From positions 1 to 15,010 of the forward strand of contig CAJGBX010000026.1 of NCBI GenBank assembly GCA_904501685.1: a DNA stretch of 15,010 nucleotides, read 5' to 3'. The notes under the pieces were generated by a model. It saw only the letters and a list, made by a program, of their open reading frames with translations. It was not told the DNA's origin and searched no databases. This DNA comes from Clostridiaceae bacterium (GTDB lineage Bacteria; Bacillota; Clostridia; Oscillospirales; Acutalibacteraceae). The translations under genes were made by a program, and so were the position numbers. Below, one piece after another: positions 7,496 through 13,247 of this stretch; position 1 is the first letter of the stretch; every line of letters begins with the position of its first letter.

Positions 7496-7552
7496 TTCAT
7501 TTCCTCCGTTATATTAAACTTATGTAAATAAAAAAACATTTATATTGTTGTT

Positions 7553-7581
7553 ATTATATATTAAAACGGCTCAACAGTCAA
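7553..7581 (-). promoter_or_regulatory. Strong promoter of guaB
   Basis: The minus strand carries -35 TTGACT (7576-7581), an ideal 17-base spacer, and a perfect -10 TATAAT (7553-7558). The predicted start near 7546 leaves a leader of about 50 A/T-rich bases before the guaB ATG, with no stable structure that I can see. The rest of the 212-base gap holds only the terminator of the upstream operon and A/T-rich sequence, including a 12-base palindrome aataatattatt (7628-7639). Confidence 0.88.
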
Positions 7582-7661
7582 TAAAAATTTTGAAGTTTTA
7601 TCAGGTTTGTCCAATTTGTTGCAAAAGAATAATATTATTAAAAGTATTTTAGCGTAAATTC

Positions 7662-7687
7662 AAAAAGCCGAGGCGTTAGCCTCGGCT
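7662..7687 (-). terminator. Intrinsic terminator ending the pyrimidine-glycosyltransferase operon
   Basis: A perfect nine-base stem AGCCGAGGC/GCCTCGGCT (7679-7687 with 7666-7674) surrounds a TAAC loop. It is followed on the minus strand by five T (7662-7666). It lies 20 bases after the stop of the glycosyltransferase gene and upstream of the guaB promoter, and so separates the two transcription units. Confidence 0.92.
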
Positions 7688-7707
7688 CAAAGTTGACAAA
7701 AGTCAGA

Positions 7708-8772
7708 CTATCTTTTACGGTACACAAACTCACGTTGAACAATGAAATTAAGGAAAAACAACATTATATCAACCGGAATTTTAGCAATGATCGGCGTCAA
7801 GTTCGGCCAAAGCATAGTAAGTCCGGTTACGGCACAGGCACTGAGCAGCATCAACACCGCCGCTATTAAAAAATACTTTGCCGTAGTTTTTTTATGTGAG
7901 CTATGACTGTGAAACACCATTTTATAATTTATCAGATAGTTATATGTTGCCGACACACAGCGTGCCAGAACTGTTGAAATAATAACGAAATATTTTGTAA
8001 CATCATCAAAAGCCATACAAAGCACTGCAAACAGTATAAGGTCAATAGCACTTGCCGACATTGATGAAAACATAAATTTCACAAATTCGCTCAAGAATAT
8101 CTTATAAATCCTTACTGAATCCCTCAGCGGTTTAAAATGGGTACTGTGATTATCCTTGGAATCATAGATTGTTTCAATAGGTACCTCAAATATAGGATAA
8201 GCGCCTCTGGCAGTAAGCAGCATTCTGGTTTCAAACTCAAACCGCTCACCGCTCAAATCTAAAAGCTCACGCATAAATTGAGCCGGTATTCCGCGAAGAC
8301 CTGTTTGGGTATCACTGACATTAACACCGCACAAGGCTTTGCAAATAAACCTGGTCAAATTATTACCAAAGCGGCTCTTATTAGGTATATCTTCCCCGTT
8401 AAAATTTCTGACTCCCATTATAAGTGAGGCTTGATGCTCAACCAAAGCCTTACGGCATTTTAAAATGCACGATACAGTATGCTGACCGTCAGAATCGGCA
8501 GTGATGCACCCAATAATATCGGGGAAATTATCAAGACAAAACTTAAAAGCGGTTTTTAAAGCCCTACCCTTACCCTTGTTTTCGGTATGATGAATAACAT
8601 AGCAACCGTCAAGCTGCTTTAAAATCTCATAAACCCACTGAAAGGACTCACCGCTGCCGTCATCGACAACAACAATAGGGTCAGAAAGCTTGTTTTTTAA
8701 AACATTTATCAGATTTATCAGGCATTCGCCCGGCTCTAACGACGGAATTATAATAGGTACCGCTCTATGCAT
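7708..8772 (-). CDS. Membrane glycosyltransferase family 2 fused to a GtrA-like domain
   Basis: The predicted 354-residue protein would transfer a sugar from a nucleotide donor, probably to undecaprenyl phosphate. Residues about 5-225 are a GT-A fold of the DPM1/GtrB type: VDDGS (36-40), the metal-binding ADSDGQH (92-98) and SDTQTGLRG (153-161). Residues about 229-352 are a GtrA-like domain with four membrane segments, ending NFIVQREFVYRKR. GtrA proteins are proposed to flip lipid-linked sugars, so synthesis and flipping may be joined in one chain. I chose ATG at 8772, which has GGGGGAGGG five bases upstream. The ATG at 8796 adds eight residues, but AAGG touches it directly. The gene follows pyrI after 49 bases with no terminator between them, and a terminator follows it, so it looks like the last gene of the pyrimidine operon. 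Sugar and acceptor are unknown; a cell-wall or teichoic-acid decoration role is inference. Confidence 0.88.
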   Translation of the reverse strand: MHRAVPIIIPSLEPGECLINLINVLKNKLSDPIVVVDDGSGESFQWVYEILKQLDGCYVIHHTENKGKGRALKTAFKFCLDNFPDIIGCITADSDGQHTVSCILKCRKALVEHQASLIMGVRNFNGEDIPNKSRFGNNLTRFICKALCGVNVSDTQTGLRGIPAQFMRELLDLSGERFEFETRMLLTARGAYPIFEVPIETIYDSKDNHSTHFKPLRDSVRIYKIFLSEFVKFMFSSMSASAIDLILFAVLCMAFDDVTKYFVIISTVLARCVSATYNYLINYKMVFHSHSSHKKTTAKYFLIAAVLMLLSACAVTGLTMLWPNLTPIIAKIPVDIMLFFLNFIVQREFVYRKR

Positions 8773-8777
8773 TTTAT

Positions 8778-8786
8778 CCCTCCCCC
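8778..8786 (-). promoter_or_regulatory. Ribosome binding site deciding the glycosyltransferase start
   Basis: GGGGGAGGG on the minus strand lies five bases before the ATG at 8772. The alternative ATG at 8796 has only AAGG immediately next to it, with no spacing, and would place this site inside the coding region. Confidence 0.7.
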
Positions 8787-8821
8787 GGTTCTGCATCCTT
8801 GATATAAAGCTTTGTATTTAA

Positions 8822-9238
8822 TTATTTTGCTTTGGTTTCACAATACAGGCAACGGTAAATCTTTTTAGACTTATCGGTCAATTTGAAAATATGAGGCAGC
8901 TCCTGCTCGCAGGATGTAATACATCTTGGATTCTTACAGAATATTACATTGGTCAATCTATCAGGAAGTTCCATCCGGCGTTTTTCGATAATCTCACCGT
9001 CTTTAATTACGTTGACGGTAACGCCTGAATCAATGTAGCCTAAAACATTGATATCAAAATCAAAATCACAGTCGATTTTGACAATATCCTTTTTGCCGAT
9101 ACGGTTGCTTGAAACGTTTTTGATTATCGCAACCGAGCATTCAAGCTTGTCCAGTCCTAAAAGGGTGTAGATTTCCATAGCCTTACCGGCGGTAATATGG
9201 TCAATAACAATGCCGTTTTTAATAGCGTCTATATTCAT
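8822..9238 (-). CDS. pyrI: Aspartate carbamoyltransferase regulatory chain
   Basis: This 138-residue chain binds nucleotides and confers allosteric control on the catalytic chain encoded just upstream. The N-terminal allosteric domain spans about 1-95 (E. coli chain about 153 residues). The C-terminal zinc domain has four cysteines in the family pattern: C101 and C106 (CKNPRC), then C130 and C133 (CLYC). An extra Cys110 lies between the two pairs. The ATG overlaps the pyrB stop as ATGA, and GGAGGTGA lies within the pyrB 3' end, so the two chains are probably made in coupled amounts. Its presence indicates a class of ATCase with mixed catalytic and regulatory subunits, unlike the Bacillus enzyme that lacks PyrI. 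Effector response (CTP, UTP, ATP) cannot be read here. Very sure. Confidence 0.96.
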   Translation of the reverse strand: MNIDAIKNGIVIDHITAGKAMEIYTLLGLDKLECSVAIIKNVSSNRIGKKDIVKIDCDFDFDINVLGYIDSGVTVNVIKDGEIIEKRRMELPDRLTNVIFCKNPRCITSCEQELPHIFKLTDKSKKIYRCLYCETKAK

Positions 9239-10152
9239 ACCGTCACCTCCAAAAGCTTACATATCAAGGCCATTCGCATATATTTACCGTTCAGCACCTG
9301 CTTAAAATAAGCAGCTCTCGGGTCATTATCAATGGCTACGCTAATTTCATTAACTCTCGGCAACGGATGCATAATACTTAAATCCGGCTTGGCATTTTTA
9401 AGCTTTTCGGGAGTTAAAATATAGCTATCCTTCAAGCGAAGATAATCCTCCTCATTAAAGAAACGCTCACGCTGAACACGGGTCATATAAAGAATGTCCA
9501 GTTCAGGCATAACGGCCTCTAAATCGGTGGTCTGAATATATTCAATGCCATGCTCTTTCAAGCAGTCATTCTTAACATAGCTCGGTAATTTCAACTCGTC
9601 GGGAGAAATGAGCACAAACTTAATTCCAGTATATCTTGCCATTGCCTCAATCAACGAATGAACTGTTCGACCGAACTTCAGGTCACCGCAAAGACCGATT
9701 GTAAGGTCATTAAGTCTGCCCTTTTCGCGTTGAATGGTCAATAAATCGGCAAGCGTCTGGGTCGGATGGTTATGACCTCCGTCACCGGCATTGATAACCG
9801 GAATTGATGCATTCATAGCAGCAACAAGCGGTGCACCCTCTTTTGGATGACGCATTGCTATGATATCGGCATAGCAGGAAATGACTTTAGCTGTATCAGC
9901 AACACTTTCGCCCTTTGAAGCAGAGGAATCACCTGCCGATGAAAATCCGATAACATTACCGCCTAATTCATACATAGCGGCCTCAAAGCTCAAACGGGTA
10001 CGGGTTGAAGGCTCAAAAAACAGAGTGGCAAGCTTCTTACCGTGACAAACCTCGCTATACTTTTTAGGGTTATCAATGATGTCGTTGGCAACATTAATCA
10101 AGCCATCAAGCTCTTCAACGCTCAAATCAAGGATACTTATTAAACTACCCAA
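9235..10152 (-). CDS. pyrB: Aspartate carbamoyltransferase catalytic chain
   Basis: This enzyme joins carbamoyl phosphate and L-aspartate into N-carbamoyl-aspartate. The chain has 305 residues, typical for the family. The carbamoyl phosphate site is FFEPSTRTR (about 45-53). Other family motifs are SASKGES (Lys80, supplied to the neighbouring subunit), HPTQ (129-132), RVQRERF (225-231) and HPLPR (262-266). I favour the TTG start at 10152: AAAGGTG (10161-10167) sits eight bases upstream, and the resulting MGSLISILDLSVEEL aligns with the common start of clostridial PyrB proteins as I know them. A GTG at 10161 is in frame but overlaps that ribosome site, and would add three residues. The gene lies between pyrE (37-base gap) and pyrI (four-base overlap) within the pyrimidine operon. 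Confidence 0.95.
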   Translation of the reverse strand: MGSLISILDLSVEELDGLINVANDIIDNPKKYSEVCHGKKLATLFFEPSTRTRLSFEAAMYELGGNVIGFSSAGDSSASKGESVADTAKVISCYADIIAMRHPKEGAPLVAAMNASIPVINAGDGGHNHPTQTLADLLTIQREKGRLNDLTIGLCGDLKFGRTVHSLIEAMARYTGIKFVLISPDELKLPSYVKNDCLKEHGIEYIQTTDLEAVMPELDILYMTRVQRERFFNEEDYLRLKDSYILTPEKLKNAKPDLSIMHPLPRVNEISVAIDNDPRAAYFKQVLNGKYMRMALICKLLEVTV

Positions 10153-10160
10153 AATATTCA

Positions 10161-10167
10161 CACCTTT
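10161..10167 (-). promoter_or_regulatory. Ribosome binding site deciding the pyrB start
   Basis: AAAGGTG on the minus strand is eight bases before TTG at 10152. The GTG start at 10161 would use the last base of this site itself and leave almost no spacing. Confidence 0.6.
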
Positions 10168-10189
10168 CTTAAAACCGGTATATTGATGA

Positions 10190-10846
10190 TTATGCCTTGG
10201 CTCCGTTTACGCTGAGGTAATTTTTTATACGGTCAACGTTTTCTTTATTTTTAGGGTCAGCCTCAAGATACTCAATAATGTCATAAACATCAACAACCGA
10301 GTATACGGGGAATCCGAACTCCTCCTCGACCTCCTGCATAGCACCCTTTTCGCCCTTGCCTTTTTCCTTGCGGTCAACCATGACAAAGGTTGCGGCAACC
10401 TTTACGCCCTCTAAGCCGCCCAAAATTGCCATACTTTCTCTGATGGCGGTACCTGCAGTGATAACGTCCTCAACAATGACGACCTCCTCACCTGCCTTAG
10501 GAACATAGCCTACAAACACACCGCCCTCACCATGGTCCTTGGCTTCCTTACGGTTAAAGAAGAACGGCACATCAAGTCCCTGCTTTGAAAGGGCAATAGA
10601 CGAAGAAACGGCAATTGAAATACCCTTATATGCCGGACCGTACAATACAGTACGCTTGTTGCCTATCTTTTCCAGATATGCCTTAGCATAAAACTCGCCT
10701 AACTTTGCAATCTGCTCACCGGTCTTGATATCACCGGCATTAATGAAATAAGGGATTTTACGGCCTGACTTTGCGGTGAAATCACCGAACTTCAGAACAC
10801 CTGCATCCTCTAAAAACTTAATAAATTCTACCTTATAGCTTTCCAT
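10190..10846 (-). CDS. pyrE: Orotate phosphoribosyltransferase
   Basis: This enzyme makes OMP from orotate and PRPP, the fifth step of pyrimidine synthesis, as a cytosolic dimer. It has 218 residues, close to the 213 of the E. coli form. The PRPP-binding motif VVIVEDVITAGTA is at about 122-134, and the flexible catalytic loop KEAKDHGEGG is at 100-109. Near the start are KSGRKIPYF and GDIKTG, typical of the family. ATG at 10846 has AAAGGAGAG seven bases upstream. A 54-base gap separates it from pyrF, the largest within the operon. It contains no clear promoter, terminator or attenuator. A Lys/Glu-rich stretch (KEKGKGEKG, about 161-169) lies in a surface region after the PRPP motif and is probably a loop. 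Confidence 0.96.
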   Translation of the reverse strand: MESYKVEFIKFLEDAGVLKFGDFTAKSGRKIPYFINAGDIKTGEQIAKLGEFYAKAYLEKIGNKRTVLYGPAYKGISIAVSSSIALSKQGLDVPFFFNRKEAKDHGEGGVFVGYVPKAGEEVVIVEDVITAGTAIRESMAILGGLEGVKVAATFVMVDRKEKGKGEKGAMQEVEEEFGFPVYSVVDVYDIIEYLEADPKNKENVDRIKNYLSVNGAKA

Positions 10847-10900
10847 AATTTAACTCTCCTTTAATATGTACGGAAGGAATAATCCCCTCACCCACATAAA

Positions 10901-11599
10901 TTAATCGCAGAACTCGGCTACGCAACGCTCATATGCGGCTACCGGGTCCTCAGCAGCGGTAATGGGACGGCCTACAACAATATAGTCAGAACCAATCTTC
11001 TTAGCCTCGGCAGGAGTCATAACTCTCTTTTGGTCACCAACATCACCGTCAGCAAAACGCACACCGGGAGTAACAGTCACAAAATCTTTACCGCAAAGCT
11101 CGTGTACCTTGCCCGCCTCCAACGGAGAGCAAACAACACCGTCAAGACCTGCTGTCATAGCATTATGAGCATAGTGCATAACGACCTTATCAATAGGTTC
11201 TTTAATAAGTAAATCATTTTCCATACTTTCCTGGTCGGTCGAGGTCAACATCGTTACGGCAATCAACAACGGACGCGTACCGTCAGCTCTTGTCAAGCCC
11301 TCCAAGCCTGCCTGCATCATAGTCACAGTACCGCCTGCATGGAGGTTACACATATCAACATCTAAATTACTTAAAACCGACATAGCCTTTTTAACGGTAT
11401 TCGGAATATCGTGAAGCTTTAAATCAAGGAAAATCCTATGTCCGCGTTTTTTGATTTCTCTTACAATTTCGGGGCCCTCAGCATAAAAAAGCTCCATACC
11501 GATTTTAACAAACGGCTTTCTTCCGGTGAACTTGTCTAAAAATGTCAAACAAGCGTCCTTGCTCGCAAAATCGCAAGCGATAATTACATCCTTACCCAT
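10901..11599 (-). CDS. pyrF: Orotidine 5'-phosphate decarboxylase
   Basis: This enzyme decarboxylates OMP to UMP, the last step of the pathway. The 232 residues form one TIM barrel of the short bacterial type. The catalytic motif DLKLHDIPNT is at 59-68, giving the Asp59-Lys61-Asp64 charge network. Asp10 and Lys32 are the expected upstream active-site residues. The phosphate-binding GRPIT is near residue 214. The ATG overlaps the pyrD stop by one base (TAATG), and GGAGGA lies eight bases upstream inside pyrD, so translation is probably coupled. All active-site residues I can check are present. Confidence 0.97.
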   Translation of the reverse strand: MGKDVIIACDFASKDACLTFLDKFTGRKPFVKIGMELFYAEGPEIVREIKKRGHRIFLDLKLHDIPNTVKKAMSVLSNLDVDMCNLHAGGTVTMMQAGLEGLTRADGTRPLLIAVTMLTSTDQESMENDLLIKEPIDKVVMHYAHNAMTAGLDGVVCSPLEAGKVHELCGKDFVTVTPGVRFADGDVGDQKRVMTPAEAKKIGSDYIVVGRPITAAEDPVAAYERCVAEFCD

Positions 11600-12510
11600 T
11601 AGTGTGCTCCTCCTATAATAGAACTTAAATCTGTAATATTATATTTTGCCATAACCTCAGGCAATTTCTCGATAATTTCCTTACAGCAGTAAGGGTCAAC
11701 AAGGTTAGCGGCGCCCACCTGCACTGCAGTTGCGCCTGCCAGCATCATTTCAATAACGTCTTCAGCAGTAGAAATACCGCCCATTCCGACAATCGGGATT
11801 TTAACGGCATCATAAACCTGATAAACCATTCGCAAAGCCACCGGTTTGATTGCAGGACCGGAAAAGCCGCCCATTTTATTGGCGATTACCGGCTTTTTGG
11901 TCTTTAAGTCAATCCTCATACCTAGCATTGTGTTTATCATACTGATTCCGTCGGCACCGGCATCCTCACAAGCCTTGGCGATAGACACGACATCGGTAAC
12001 ATTGGGTGACAATTTTATAAGCAACGGTTTATTTGTCACCTTACGGCAGGCACTTGTCACCTCAGCAGCAGCCAAGGGACTGGTACCAAAGCTCATACCG
12101 CCACCGTGAACGTTAGGGCAGGAAACGTTAACCTCAAACCAACCGATTTGATTTTCCGCATCCAATTTTTCAACGGTATAAGCATAATCCTCAACCGAAA
12201 ATCCGCTGACATTAGCCATAACCTTTTTTTGAAAGCATTTTTTAAGCTTAGGTAACTCTTCAGATAAGACCTTATCTACACCGGGGTTTTGAAGACCAAC
12301 GGCGTTAATCATACCGCTGTCACACTCGGCAATTCTAGGTGTTGGATTACCGAAGCGAGGGTCACGTGTTGTACCCTTAAACGAAAACGTACCGAGGCAG
12401 TTTATATCGTAAATTTCGGCAAATTCATAACCAAAGCCAAACGTACCGGAGGCAGGAATAATAGGATTATCCATTTCAATTCCGCAAAGGGTAACTTTAG
12501 TATTTACCAT
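11599..12510 (-). CDS. pyrD: Dihydroorotate dehydrogenase, class 1B catalytic subunit
   Basis: This FMN enzyme oxidises dihydroorotate to orotate and passes electrons to PyrK and then to NAD+. The 303 residues form a TIM barrel. Catalytic Cys131 in NVSCPN is the class 1 base (class 2 uses Ser). Further FMN and substrate signatures are GLQNPG (72-77), IKLSPN near 164 and GMGGI near 233. The class 1B assignment rests on both the sequence style and the adjacent pyrK, since class 1A enzymes use fumarate and have no PyrK partner. ATG at 12510 has GGGAGGAG five bases upstream. The gene overlaps the pyrK stop by seven bases, which fits an alpha2beta2 complex made from one message. Confidence 0.96.
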   Translation of the reverse strand: MVNTKVTLCGIEMDNPIIPASGTFGFGYEFAEIYDINCLGTFSFKGTTRDPRFGNPTPRIAECDSGMINAVGLQNPGVDKVLSEELPKLKKCFQKKVMANVSGFSVEDYAYTVEKLDAENQIGWFEVNVSCPNVHGGGMSFGTSPLAAAEVTSACRKVTNKPLLIKLSPNVTDVVSIAKACEDAGADGISMINTMLGMRIDLKTKKPVIANKMGGFSGPAIKPVALRMVYQVYDAVKIPIVGMGGISTAEDVIEMMLAGATAVQVGAANLVDPYCCKEIIEKLPEVMAKYNITDLSSIIGGAH

Positions 12511-13235
12511 ATTATCTCCTCCCTTTCCAATACCGGACCGTCCTTACAGATACGCTTATTGCCGTACTTAGTCTTGCAGGAGCAGCCCATACAAGCACCG
12601 AATCCACAACCCATACGCTCTTCAAAGCTTAACTGTCCCGAGGTCACTGCAACCTTATCGATTGCCTTCAACATCGGCTCAGGTCCGCAGGTATAAAAAT
12701 ACGAATAATCAATATTTACCATTGCATCGGTTACAAAACCCTTAACACCGACACTGCCATCTGCAGTACAAACGGTAACCTCTGCACCGATTGCTTTAAA
12801 CTCATCGACGAAGAATATCTCTTCCTTTGAATTAAAGCCCAAAACAACCGAAACTTTTTTACCCTCTGCAATCAGCTGTTTTGCAAGCATATACATCGGA
12901 GGTACGCCTACACCGCCGCCGAGCAGTAACGGTCGGTCACCCGATTTGGTTAAATCATAGCCGTTACCAAGACCGGTTAAAACGTCTAACGTTTCACCTG
13001 CTTGCATTTTAGCCATAACCTCAGTGCCGACACCGACCACCTTATAGATTATTGTAACAGCTTCACTGTCACAATCGCAAACCGAGATAGGACGACGTAA
13101 AAACAATCCGTCAAGCTTAATGTTTATAAACTGTCCCGAAGCCGTAATATCGCCGATATCACCCTTTAAAACCATTAAATAGGTGTTTTTTGCGATTTTT
13201 ACATTTTTTGTTATTTGAAATATTCCTTGTTTCAT
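12504..13235 (-). CDS. pyrK: Dihydroorotate dehydrogenase electron-transfer subunit
   Basis: PyrK carries FAD and a [2Fe-2S] cluster and links the FMN of PyrD to NAD+. From ATG at 13235 it has 243 residues. An FAD-binding barrel with RRPIS (47-51) is followed by an NAD-binding domain starting LLGGGVGVPP (104-113). The C-terminal iron-sulphur motif has C210, C215, C218 and C230, with an additional C220. I chose this ATG because AAGGAAA (13241-13247) precedes it by five bases. The frame also opens seven codons earlier at TTG 13256 and ATG 13253, but those overlap the end of carB and have no ribosome site. The gap to carB is ten bases. The protein is of usual length for the family. Confidence 0.95.
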   Translation of the reverse strand: MKQGIFQITKNVKIAKNTYLMVLKGDIGDITASGQFINIKLDGLFLRRPISVCDCDSEAVTIIYKVVGVGTEVMAKMQAGETLDVLTGLGNGYDLTKSGDRPLLLGGGVGVPPMYMLAKQLIAEGKKVSVVLGFNSKEEIFFVDEFKAIGAEVTVCTADGSVGVKGFVTDAMVNIDYSYFYTCGPEPMLKAIDKVAVTSGQLSFEERMGCGFGACMGCSCKTKYGNKRICKDGPVLEREEIIW

Positions 13236-13240
13236 TTGAT

Positions 13241-13247
13241 TTTCCTT
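13241..13247 (-). promoter_or_regulatory. Ribosome binding site deciding the pyrK start, overlapping the carB stop
   Basis: AAGGAAA on the minus strand shares two bases with the carB TAA stop codon and lies five bases before ATG at 13235. This favours a short ten-base gap over the longer reading that begins inside carB. Confidence 0.6.

Noticed and set aside
7496..7552. The guaB leader as a possible guanine or purine riboswitch
   Set aside because: Only about 50 A/T-rich bases separate the predicted start from the ATG, too short for a purine riboswitch aptamer plus expression platform, and no aptamer-like stems are visible.
7628..7639. 12-base palindrome aataatattatt upstream of the guaB promoter
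   Set aside because: It consists only of A and T in a very A/T-rich stretch, has no partner copy, and lies about 50 bases above the -35 box. Chance is the simpler explanation.
10847..10900. The pyrF-pyrE gap as a possible PyrR-type attenuator or internal promoter
   Set aside because: I see only a weak three-base stem (GGA/TCC), no T-run and no -35/-10 pair. The gap carries the pyrE ribosome site and little else.
12289..12696. Plus-strand open frame of about 135 codons spanning the pyrK-pyrD junction
   Set aside because: It is the mirror of two well-conserved genes with overlapping ends, and its product has no family features.
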